From JAFGTX01 sp942492225 (GTDB lineage: Bacteria; Bacillota; Clostridia; Peptostreptococcales; Acidaminobacteraceae), in the NCBI GenBank assembly GCA_942492225.1, contig CALODS010000027.1, positions 1 to 11,336 of the forward strand: DNA of 11,336 nt, in the 5' to 3' direction. Both the position numbers and the translations under genes were made by a program. The notes under the pieces are model-generated. The model was not told the origin of the DNA, ran no database searches, and saw nothing but the letters and a program-made list of their open reading frames with translations. Each line of letters begins with the position of its first letter. Positions within the stretch are counted from its first letter, which is position 1. Positions 1 through 6,668 of this stretch are shown here, piece after piece.

Positions 1-654
1 GTCTTTAATACCAACATAAAGTTTTGTGACACCAGCTTCAGTACCTTTTATAGCGGCCTGAAGACCTTGAGTATATTTTGTGTTAATCAAGTCAACAGAG
101 TTTTGGAGCATGGCTTCATTTTTTTTATAATCATTATATTTTGATTCTTTAGTTAATGAAGGGTTATCGCCAAAATAAATATAAAATTGGATGAACTCAA
201 TAGCACCATTTATTTCTTTGATTTTGGCATCATTACCAGTCATTGTTGCATAGGCCAAGTCACCAATAAGTCCAGAGGAATCTAGTGGATTTATAGGGTC
301 TTGTACACCAATTTTGGTCATTAGGTAATCACGTGATTTGCCAATATATTTATAATATGGATGTATCCCTTGGGTTTCATTATCTGCATCTACAACTTCA
401 TTGTAGATTTCGATGTAATCGTAATAGGTATCTAATGCACGTCCAATTTGGTAACTGTTTTGTATATTTTGACGTATTGTATTTTGCGTACTAAAATGTT
501 GATTTGTGACGCTTCTAATAGTGGCACTGTTTTCTTTTGATAGGGTGAGAGCATCTTCAAGTGTTAGAGTTTTCGTTGCTGCAAAACTCGTGGGAACAGA
601 GAAAAATAAGGAACTCACTATTAAAAGAGAAAGTGCCGTTTTAATTGTTTTCAT
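1..654 (-). CDS. TolC-like exported protein, N-terminal part (runs off window)
   Basis: Reading leftward from ATG at 652-654, an open frame of 218 codons reaches base 1 without a stop, so the C-terminus is missing. The first 25 or so residues form a signal peptide (MKTIKTALSLLIV..., then a VPTSFAA-like cleavage region). The mature protein begins LTLEDALTLSKENSATIRS, which resembles the first helix of TolC/outer-membrane-efflux family proteins ('LTLEEAL..A...N'). The remainder looks helical, rich in N, Q, K and E. A GGAAGTG ribosome site lies just upstream of the start. It follows the MORN gene on the same strand by 135 bp and could be co-transcribed with it. TolC-like proteins do occur in Clostridia, where they cannot be ordinary outer-membrane channels, so the role here is unknown. 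The family call is moderate; that it is a real secreted-protein gene is well supported by the continuous frame, signal peptide and ribosome site. Confidence 0.75.
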   Translation of the reverse strand, partial: MKTIKTALSLLIVSSLFFSVPTSFAATKTLTLEDALTLSKENSATIRSVTNQHFSTQNTIRQNIQNSYQIGRALDTYYDYIEIYNEVVDADNETQGIHPYYKYIGKSRDYLMTKIGVQDPINPLDSSGLIGDLAYATMTGNDAKIKEINGAIEFIQFYIYFGDNPSLTKESKYNDYKKNEAMLQNSVDLINTKYTQGLQAAIKGTEAGVTKLYVGIKD

Positions 655-716
655 GTATTCACTTCCAATCATTTTTATTTCTACATATTTTTATATTTTG
701 GCATTATCTAATTTCT

Positions 717-722
717 AGTATA
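717..722 (-). promoter_or_regulatory. Possible -10 box for the TolC-like gene
   Basis: On the minus strand the sequence reads TATACT about 60 bases before the start of the leftward gene. It sits inside a small perfect dyad, CTAGT-ATAA-ACTAG (715-728). No good -35 element is found at 16-18 bp spacing, so this is only a candidate and the gene may instead be transcribed from upstream of the MORN gene. Confidence 0.25.
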
Positions 723-789
723 AACTAGATGTTTAAATAAAGTGTGAAGGAATTCTTAATTATTTCTTAAACATTCGGATTCATTAATA

Positions 790-1485
790 TTAAAAGTCAA
801 AACTAGCTTCTGCTAGATTTTTAATGAGAACGTTATTTTCGAAGAGTCCTTTTTTGTAGGAACCGTTTATGTAAGCTTTTCCTTTGCCGTTTTGCAGGCC
901 GTTTTTCCAATAGCCGTTATATTTATTATCATTGTCGACAAAGTATAATCCAAACCCTTCTCGAACACCGTAGACGTAATCACCCTTGTAATAGCTACCA
1001 TCGGAATAAAACATTTTACCGTTTCCGTGGATAAACCCTTTGGAAAAGGTGCCGACATAAATGTCGCCATTTGGTAGAATAAGAGTTCCTGTACCATCAT
1101 AAAGATTATCTATCCACTCACCATCGTATTTACCACCATCTTTAATAAAGAGTGTGCCGTTACCATGACGTTTGCCATTAATTAAGGAACCGGTATATAT
1201 ATTACCATCAGCATCGATTGTTTCTTTTACTGATTGGCTTGTATCAGAAATGACAAGGGTATTACCCTGAAAAATAGTTGTAAATCCAAAAAAATCCTTC
1301 AAAAGAGATAGATTCATATAGAGTTCATTATTACTAATTAATAGTGGTGTTGTAAGCTCTCGTTTATTGTAGTTAAGTGTATAGGGTACACTTTGTATGT
1401 CTTCCTCTGATCCAAAAGAGAAGGTTGAGAAAATAAGTGATGCAGCGATACAAATGTAGATAACTGATTTAGCATAATGTTTCAT
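790..1485 (-). CDS. Exported MORN-repeat protein
   Basis: A 231-residue protein with a signal peptide (about residues 1-25, hydrophobic core VIYICIAASLIFSTF). Residues about 34-82 have the spacing of a copper-amine-oxidase N-terminal-like 'stalk' domain, common in exported Clostridia proteins (weak match). Residues about 97-215 hold five MORN repeats of the Y-x-G-x(6)-G-x(3)-G-x-G type, beginning near YTGSLINGKRHGNG, YDGEWIDNLYDGTG, YVGTFSKGFIHGNG, YKGDYVYGVREGFG and YNGYWKNGLQNGKG, followed by a degenerate half repeat (YKKGLFENN). MORN repeats form an elongated beta sheet and often act in binding or as scaffolds; no catalytic domain is visible. The start is well set by AAGGAGTG seven bases upstream (1493-1500). 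It is divergent from the SLH gene and followed on the same strand by the TolC-like gene, consistent with a cell-surface role. The ligand cannot be told from sequence. Confidence 0.9.
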   Translation of the reverse strand: MKHYAKSVIYICIAASLIFSTFSFGSEEDIQSVPYTLNYNKRELTTPLLISNNELYMNLSLLKDFFGFTTIFQGNTLVISDTSQSVKETIDADGNIYTGSLINGKRHGNGTLFIKDGGKYDGEWIDNLYDGTGTLILPNGDIYVGTFSKGFIHGNGKMFYSDGSYYKGDYVYGVREGFGLYFVDNDNKYNGYWKNGLQNGKGKAYINGSYKKGLFENNVLIKNLAEASFDF

Positions 1486-1505
1486 GGGTATTCACTCCTT
1501 ATAAA

Positions 1506-1549
1506 ATATTTGATATAAAAATTATTTATTCTATTAGTATATCAAATAT
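1506..1549. promoter_or_regulatory. Perfect 12-bp inverted repeat between divergent genes (candidate operator)
   Basis: ATATTTGATATA (1506-1517) is exactly inverted as TATATCAAATAT (1538-1549), with a 20-bp spacer. Centre-to-centre distance is 32 bp, about three helical turns, so the arms lie on one face of the DNA. The repeat sits between the leftward MORN gene and the rightward SLH gene, upstream of the latter's extended -10. It could be a two-site operator or paired -35-like TTGATA elements facing each way. AT-rich composition raises the odds of chance occurrence. Confidence 0.4.
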
Positions 1550-1553
1550 ATCG

Positions 1554-1562
1554 TGTTAAAAT
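1554..1562 (+). promoter_or_regulatory. Extended -10 promoter for the SLH gene
   Basis: TGTTAAAAT is a TGn plus TAAAAT extended -10 element, placing transcription start near 1569 and giving a leader of about 30 bases that carries the purine-rich ribosome site GGGGGAGAGAGG before the ATG at 1601. The -35 position has no good match, as is usual for extended -10 promoters. Confidence 0.45.
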
Positions 1563-1600
1563 AGTAGAAGAAATTAAATATGGGGGAGAGAGGAAATTAA

Positions 1601-3022
1601 ATGAAAAAAATAGTAGGGTGTTTTTTATGTTTTGCAATGTTATTTGGTTCAGTCTCAACATTTGGAGAAGCATCAACAGCAACAGAACTTTATGAAAATG
1701 TAAAGGTTATGGAATTACAATTAACACAGGGGGATCAAGAAGCCTTGGTAGAGTCGATTCAGATGATTATGGCTCAGAACACAACAACGCCCGCTGAATT
1801 AATTCAACTCATTGATGTATCTGCTGAAAGATTAGATGCAGAAAAAACAATAATGATTGTTGATGATTACTGTGATTTCGTTATTGAAAAGATTGATTCA
1901 AAAAAAATAACCTCGAAAGATGCACAAAGTACAACAGATAAGTTAATTGGTCTTTTAGGTAAAAAAGTAATGAAGATGGAAGGAATCAACCAAGACCACG
2001 TTAAGGCGTTACTAAAAAAAGTAACCGATAAAAACGCCTTGTTGCAGGGTGAGGTTGCTGTACAATATCAACAAACATTAAAAGTTGCTAATCTTGATAA
2101 AATGCTATTAGATGTAGAAAGAGCTTATCGTATTGTTAACTCGGGATTTAATACTTACAATGGATTTAAAGAATTAGGAAGAGATCTTCAAAAACAATTG
2201 GTATTGCTTGCATCCACAGAAAATGTTGATTTAACACTTGAAGCAGAGATGGTTAAGCGATTGATTAAGGATAATATTGGTGTATCTGTCAATCATAATG
2301 GTGTCATGTATCAAATTCCAACATCCTTTCTTGAAAAACACATTGGAGATTTAAAGATTTCGATTCAGTCGGTGGCGACAAATATAAGTGATGATGTAAT
2401 CTATTCTGTTAATGGTGGCATCATAAAACCTGTTATTGTAAAAAATCTTGCCATAGGTTATGCGACAAATCCTGAAATGGTTAAAGTTAGCATGCCGTTG
2501 TCTTTACTAGAAGTTGGAATGCCAGCAAATGCATCTTATGGTTTCTTTGCAGGTATGAATGAACAATGTCAAAAATTAATGTCGGACATGGATTATGGTA
2601 CATTAATAACTTCTGTCAATGGCACAGGTAATATTGGTGTAGGAAGATATCAGGCAACCTATACAGATTTATCAGGTCATTGGGCTCAAAACAATATAAC
2701 TGATCTGTTAGCCCGCGGCATTGCTGTAGATAATGGAACGATGATATATGGACCAAATGACGTTATGAAGCGTGGCGAATTTGTACGTATGCTGATTAAT
2801 ATTATTGGCACAGAAGGAAAGAGTGCCAATATCTTTACGGATGTACCTGCTGGAAGTGCTTATAGCGACATTATTGAAAGTGTCATCTACTATGGATTAA
2901 CGATTGGTGTAACGGAAAATGAGTTTAAATCAGAAACACCGCTGACTCGTGAAGATATGGTAGCACTTGCAAGTAAGATGTTCGAAATTAAAAAGGGTAT
3001 AAGCTTGATGGTGGATTCTTAA
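1601..3022 (+). CDS. S-layer homology (SLH) domain protein, frame broken before third SLH repeat
   Basis: A 473-residue exported protein with an N-terminal signal peptide (about residues 1-24, ending near STFGEA). Residues 25-350 are a largely helical then mixed region that I do not recognise. Two SLH repeats follow: residues about 354-401 (YTDLSGHWAQ..., with KRGE in place of the usual TRAE) and about 411-463 (IFTDVPAG..., with TRED). SLH triplets normally anchor proteins to pyruvylated secondary wall polymer. The frame then ends in a non-SLH tail, GISLMVDS, and the missing third repeat follows in the -1 frame up to 3183. The join is at AAAAAGGG (2990-2997): one extra base there would give a continuous protein of about 527 residues with three SLH repeats. 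The start is supported by GGGGGAGAGAGG upstream. The break could be a real mutation, a sequencing error in the homopolymer, or less likely a recoding site, since T-AAA-AAG is not a standard slippery heptamer. Confidence 0.88.
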   Translation: MKKIVGCFLCFAMLFGSVSTFGEASTATELYENVKVMELQLTQGDQEALVESIQMIMAQNTTTPAELIQLIDVSAERLDAEKTIMIVDDYCDFVIEKIDSKKITSKDAQSTTDKLIGLLGKKVMKMEGINQDHVKALLKKVTDKNALLQGEVAVQYQQTLKVANLDKMLLDVERAYRIVNSGFNTYNGFKELGRDLQKQLVLLASTENVDLTLEAEMVKRLIKDNIGVSVNHNGVMYQIPTSFLEKHIGDLKISIQSVATNISDDVIYSVNGGIIKPVIVKNLAIGYATNPEMVKVSMPLSLLEVGMPANASYGFFAGMNEQCQKLMSDMDYGTLITSVNGTGNIGVGRYQATYTDLSGHWAQNNITDLLARGIAVDNGTMIYGPNDVMKRGEFVRMLINIIGTEGKSANIFTDVPAGSAYSDIIESVIYYGLTIGVTENEFKSETPLTREDMVALASKMFEIKKGISLMVDS

Positions 3023-3183
3023 GATTTAAAGATATGAATGAAATTGCCCCTTATGCAAAAGAGGCTGTTCAAGCGATGGAAGCAGTTGGATATATCACAG
3101 GATATGATGATAATACATTCAAACCGAAAAACACAGTGACAAAATCAGAAGCGGTTTCAGTGATTTATAAGATGTTGAAATAA
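2995..3183 (+). pseudogene. Out-of-frame third SLH repeat of the upstream gene
   Basis: In the frame one base back from the SLH gene, translation from GGG at 2995 gives GYKLDGGFLRFKDMNEI and continues as a full SLH repeat: RFKDMNEIAPYAKEAV, then GYITGYDDNTFKPKN, then VTKSEAVSVIYKMLK and a TAA stop at 3181-3183. This is the expected third SLH repeat and C-terminus of the protein encoded from 1601. It is not an independent gene: its only ATG (3034) has no ribosome site and would start inside the repeat. Its clean coding quality suggests the frame break is very recent or an artefact. Confidence 0.85.
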
Positions 3184-3210
3184 GCTCTTTGTCAAATAGT
3201 GTGGGTGAAG
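3184..3210. repeat. Left terminal inverted repeat of the ISL3 element (tentative)
   Basis: Begins GCTCTTTGTCAAATAGTG right after the TAA of the SLH gene and lies about 74 bp beyond the transposase stop codon, the usual place for the terminal repeat. The partner at the other end is only partly similar. Confidence 0.4.
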
Positions 3211-3236
3211 AGTAAAATCACAAAATATAATGTATG

Positions 3237-3269
3237 CAGCGTGGAGTCGAAAAGATTCTACGCTGTTTT
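3237..3269 (+). terminator. Hairpin with T-tract downstream of the SLH gene
   Basis: CAGCGTGGAGTC (3237-3248) pairs with GATTCTACGCTG (3254-3265) around a GAAAA loop, giving a 12-bp stem with two G-U pairs, followed by TTTT. On the plus strand this is a plausible intrinsic terminator for transcripts leaving the SLH gene. It lies within the IS end, and the transposase stop codon (3258-3260, minus strand) is inside the right arm, so it also fits the idea of an IS shielding its transposase from outside transcription. Confidence 0.6.
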
Positions 3270-3566
3270 CAGTTTAACTAGGTTTTGCGTAATTAAAATT
3301 CTATTCTTAAAGTGAACAAAGCTTTTATATCCAAAAGCAATTCTTTTTATTACTTTAATCTTGTTGTTGATTCCTTCTATGAGTCCGTTTGAAAAAGGAT
3401 ATGTGATAGCGTTATTAACGTAATCGCGGTGTTTCTTCATAGTCCGAATGGCTCTACTCATTTGCTCAGAAAGGTTTTCATGCGGTGCATCAATGAGTCT
3501 CCAAAATAAAGCATTATTCTTAAGTTTTATAGCTGCACATAGACCTTGATATAAGTCATAACATTC
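3258..3566 (-). pseudogene. ISL3 transposase, C-terminal part (out of frame)
   Basis: From GAA at 3564-3566 this frame gives about 102 residues (ECYDLYQGLCAAIK... to ...NLVKLKTA, stop TAG). It is the continuation of the transposase encoded at 3556-4545. It contains the conserved SNGLIEGINNKIKVIKR segment, whose Glu (codon near 3375-3377) is the third catalytic residue of the DDE triad in this family, and the following AFGYKSFVHFKNR segment typical of ISL3 C-termini. An ATG at 3459-3461 could only start the last 67 residues and has no reason to be used independently. One surplus A in the AAAA run at 3567-3570 accounts for the split. Confidence 0.85.
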
Positions 3567-4545
3567 TTTTGAGCATTGGATCTAGTGTGAGTAAAAATTC
3601 AACAATATCAGATTGTAGCATTTGTTTTCTGAAGTGCCGATTATAGCGCAATCTTGTCCTATCAAGCTTATCGGATGCTTTTAATAAGAGTTTCCAGTAG
3701 GCTTTTAGTTTTTTATAATGTTGATTATTCTTTTTCATGAGTTGAATCCTGGTGTTATTAAGAGCACGGTGGAATTGTTGAACAACATGAAAACGGTCAA
3801 AGATTATTTTAGCATTAGGAAATAATGACTTAATCAGCTGTATGTAAGGCATATATATGTCTATAACGATAGTTTTAACAGCAAGTCTAGCAGATCGAGT
3901 AAAAGATAAAAAGTAAGTTTTTAAGTAGTTAAGGCGCCTATTTTCAACGATATCAACGATTTGTTTAGTGTCAGCGTCACAGAAAATAAAGGACATAGCA
4001 CCAGAAGCTTCTTTGACAGACTTGAACTCGTCAAAACAAAGATGTTTTGGCAGAAAATTTCTATTAGCACGATAGCTTATATATGCGCTATCAATGATTC
4101 TACTGACTGTAGAATGAGATACGCCATTTTGTGAAGCAATATCTTTTTCAGACATTTTTTTCTTTGCATCAACAGCAATGTGTAGCTTAGAATTTCTAGA
4201 AATAAAGCAATTCTTAGCGACTTCAGAAGTAGTAAGGGTAAACGTTGAGTTGCAGTGGCGGCAAAGATAACGCTGTTTTCTTAAGCTTAAAATAGTTGGT
4301 GAACCAACAACGTATGGAAGTTTAATATTGCTTGTTTTAAAACCATGCTTAATAATATTTTCATCAAAGATAGTACCACAACGCTGACATAAAATGGACA
4401 TGTATGAATTTTTAGCGTGAAAAATTCTATTTCTGATTACTTTGGTATCACTTCTTTTATGTTTTCTTGATAACAACATTGTAATTGAGTGTTTTTCATT
4501 TGTCTTTTTTTTTAAGAAAAGTAGGTGTGGAATTACCCAGACCAA
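3556..4545 (-). pseudogene. ISL3 transposase, N-terminal and central part (frameshifted)
   Basis: This frame encodes an ISL3-family transposase up to a premature stop after DPMLKRML. Counting from the furthest upstream start (TTG at 4543-4545), a zinc-binding region has CQRC (53-56) and CRHC (95-98), followed by a helix-turn-helix (about 130-151, EKDIASQNGVSHSTVSRI). The catalytic core has Asp in CFDEF (172) and Asp in IIFDRFHVV (250). The catalytic Glu lies in the out-of-frame C-terminal part, so this product alone should be inactive. The N-terminus is also doubtful: the family-like HSITMLL segment has no in-frame ATG before it except the internal Met codon at 4477-4479. An ATG at 4497-4499 is one base out of frame across an A5 run; one more A would give MKKHSITMLL. 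No clear ribosome site is seen. Confidence 0.88.
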
Positions 4546-4699
4546 AAATTATATAACTTGATTCTATGTAGTTTATTGATGCAACTTTAGGAGAATTATT
4601 GAGGTTGTTTTATATGCATAGCAGGGTGTGTCATGAAAATTTAATAATATATTGGTAATGTTTTGGTAAAGTAAGGTTTCAATCCTTGAAAAAAGATTA

Positions 4700-4705
4700 T
4701 ATAAT
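4700..4705 (+). promoter_or_regulatory. Candidate -10 box of the polysaccharide operon
   Basis: A perfect TATAAT lies 36 bp before the ATG at 4741, giving a predicted leader of about 29 bases. The -35 position at 17 bp spacing reads TTTCAA, a weak match. It is the best promoter in the otherwise featureless 188 bp between the IS end and the first polysaccharide gene. Confidence 0.45.
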
Positions 4706-4740
4706 GTAGATTGGTAAATTAAACAGAAAAGGTGGTAATT

Positions 4741-6648
4741 ATGGAAAAAGCAACTCCGATACATAAAAAAAAGCATAGTTTTATAACCTCTATAGGATAT
4801 TTTATCATGTATTCAATGGTAGGATTGATTCCTCATATTTATAGATATATCCCATTCAGTGTAACAGAGAGTCAGAGGATGTACTTTAAAGATCCGATAT
4901 ATGCCGACTTGTATATGTTAGCGAAAAGTCGTGCATTTCTTATTTTAACGGTATTGTTGATAGGTGTATTTGTGTATCAAATGATGAATAATGATATAAA
5001 TATTGTTAAAGATAAGATTACTATTGCTACAGGTATTTTTGCTATAATTATTATTTTATCAAGTGTAATGAGTCAATATCAAGATATTGTATACTGGGGT
5101 GCTAAGGATCGTTTTGAGGGGATGTGGATCTGGCTCGCATATCTCGTAGTATTTACAGTTGTTCGATATCAAGCAAGGGACCCTTACTTTAGAAAAAACA
5201 TACTGAAGGTTTTTTTATTTTCAGCTAGTGTTATGAGTATCTTTGGTATATTACAAATGATGGGATATGATATATATACAAAAAGTTTTTTGAAATATAT
5301 TTTTTTCCCAACGCAAATAGCATCAAATTTAGAAATGTATATTTCTACAAATACTACAAATATATTATCAGTAGGTGCATTGTATAATTCTAATTACTTC
5401 GGTGTATATTGTGGTTTAGCTGCAATCGTTGCATTGTTCTTTTATTATAGTTCAGATGAAAAAAAATTTTCATGGTTATATTTGTTGTTATTGGTATTCA
5501 ATTATAGTTCAATGATTACATCAAAATCTGAAGCAGGATTATTATCGTTCTTTATATCAATGGGATTTATGATTTTATTTGATAAAAGTATTTTGAAGGT
5601 AAAAATTCATCGTAATTTTTTGATGATTTTTGCCATTATTGTAACGGACCGAATAACATCATCGATGTTAATGTATTCTCAAAGTTCAAATGCAAAATAT
5701 ATATATATGTGCTCAGTGCTATTTATATTCTTATGTGTGTTAATTGGAGAAGTCTTTATCAAAAAACCAACTATTAGTGAATTCATTGTTAAAAAGAGAA
5801 CAATTTTTTCAATATTGGTTTTGATCGCCGCTACACTGATATTCAATTTATCTATAATGTTCATGCCGTATTTACCGAATATGAATAGTATAGAATCTTT
5901 AGTTGTAGAATCAAATTTTGTATATCTGAAAATGATTAATCGAGAGCCAATTGCTTTTAAAATTGATGGTCAAGATATTACAGTTTTCGATGAGAATGGG
6001 AATTCCACATATATTAATAGTATTGGTAAAAATGAATATTTCGTTCAGAATCATGAGCAAATATATAAATTTAGCTTGAAATTGTATAGTAATGGTATTT
6101 TGCTTAAAATATTAAGTCCGATAGATGTGGCCTTCTTTTATGATGGGAGTACATTTGAATATGTAGATCAAGTTACAGGGATTGGGAAAATAGATTATCC
6201 CGAGGTTATTGACTATTATTACGATCGAAGCAAAATATACTCAGGTAGAGGATACATTTGGTCTAATTACTTGAAATTGGGTATTGATAATATGTTTTTA
6301 GGTACAGGACTTGATACACACAGCGTTGTTTTTCCTCAAAATGATGTCATTGGAAAGAATAATACTTTCTATCCTGATATGGTTCATGTAATTATTGATA
6401 AACCACATTCATTATATTTAATGATTTTTGTTGCAACAGGAATCGTTGGATTAATAATGTTTCTAGTATTTGTTTGTAAATGTATTTCAAATCTAATTAC
6501 AAATTTAAATGATTTTTCAAATGATTATATATTGGATATACTGGTGTTATTTGTATGCGTATCAGGTATATTTAATGATAGTACTATACCATTGACCGTA
6601 TTGATGGTTGTATTTGGTGGAATGTCTAATCGATTTAGAGTTAATTAA
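4741..6648 (+). CDS. O-antigen ligase/polymerase-like (Wzy/WaaL type) membrane protein
   Basis: A 635-residue polytopic membrane protein with about ten hydrophobic segments (for example near 64-82, 95-112, 129-142, 154-172, 220-235, 244-256, 264-280, 322-339, 354-376, 555-578 and 598-625). The C-terminal part has the signature of the O-antigen ligase/polymerase family: GRGYIW (502-507), then LGTGLDTH (520-527), then KPHSLYLMIFVATGIVG (554-570), where Arg and His are typical conserved residues. A soluble, beta-rich, probably extracellular segment (about 380-500) is inserted before this motif, as in other Firmicutes members. Such enzymes polymerise or transfer lipid-linked glycans outside the membrane, so it probably assembles the repeat made by the downstream enzymes. 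The ATG at 4741 is preferred over GTG at 4732 because AAAGGTGG (4728-4735) is the ribosome site and overlaps that GTG. First gene of the operon, 20 bp before the capE-like gene. Polymerase versus ligase cannot be decided. Confidence 0.85.
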   Translation: MEKATPIHKKKHSFITSIGYFIMYSMVGLIPHIYRYIPFSVTESQRMYFKDPIYADLYMLAKSRAFLILTVLLIGVFVYQMMNNDINIVKDKITIATGIFAIIIILSSVMSQYQDIVYWGAKDRFEGMWIWLAYLVVFTVVRYQARDPYFRKNILKVFLFSASVMSIFGILQMMGYDIYTKSFLKYIFFPTQIASNLEMYISTNTTNILSVGALYNSNYFGVYCGLAAIVALFFYYSSDEKKFSWLYLLLLVFNYSSMITSKSEAGLLSFFISMGFMILFDKSILKVKIHRNFLMIFAIIVTDRITSSMLMYSQSSNAKYIYMCSVLFIFLCVLIGEVFIKKPTISEFIVKKRTIFSILVLIAATLIFNLSIMFMPYLPNMNSIESLVVESNFVYLKMINREPIAFKIDGQDITVFDENGNSTYINSIGKNEYFVQNHEQIYKFSLKLYSNGILLKILSPIDVAFFYDGSTFEYVDQVTGIGKIDYPEVIDYYYDRSKIYSGRGYIWSNYLKLGIDNMFLGTGLDTHSVVFPQNDVIGKNNTFYPDMVHVIIDKPHSLYLMIFVATGIVGLIMFLVFVCKCISNLITNLNDFSNDYILDILVLFVCVSGIFNDSTIPLTVLMVVFGGMSNRFRVN

Positions 6649-6668
6649 GTAGAATAAGGAGTTGTAGT

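Larger units (their letters stand above)
3184..4543 (-). mobile_element. ISL3-family insertion sequence (boundaries tentative)
   Basis: The segment is about 1.36 kb and is filled by a leftward ISL3-type transposase; this length suits the family. The left end, immediately after the SLH stop codon, begins GCTCTTTGTCAAATAGTGTG, which looks like an ISL3-type terminal repeat. The inverted right end near 4543 (read on the minus strand) begins GGTCTGGGTAA, matching G-TCT--GT-A of the left end at 8 of the first 11 bases. No convincing 8-bp target duplication is seen in the flanks (TGAAATAA versus AAAAATTA), so the element may be old, the right end may be eroded, or my boundaries may be slightly off. 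The transposase frame is broken, so the copy is probably inactive unless the breaks are sequencing errors. Confidence 0.65.

Noticed and set aside
506..718. Rightward 70-codon open frame
   Set aside because: It lies antisense to the signal peptide region of the leftward TolC-like gene, has no ribosome site and looks like a shadow frame.
715..728. CTAGT-ATAA-ACTAG dyad as a terminator or operator
   Set aside because: Only five-base arms and no T-tract in either direction; too short to claim beyond the -10 candidate.
750..770. Repeated TTCTTAATTATTTCTTAA stretch
   Set aside because: Short direct AT-rich repeat without hairpin potential or T-tract; consistent with chance.
867..1100. Second leftward open frame inside the MORN gene
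   Set aside because: It is in another frame of the same strand; the MORN frame has clear repeats, signal peptide and ribosome site.
2989..2995. Programmed -1 frameshift site in the SLH gene
   Set aside because: T-AAA-AAG is not a standard X-XXY-YYZ heptamer and no clear downstream stem was found; a one-base loss or sequencing error is simpler.
4573..4776. Leftward 67-codon open frame between the IS and the polysaccharide operon
   Set aside because: AT-driven composition, overlap with the start of the membrane protein gene and no ribosome site; it also covers the likely promoter.
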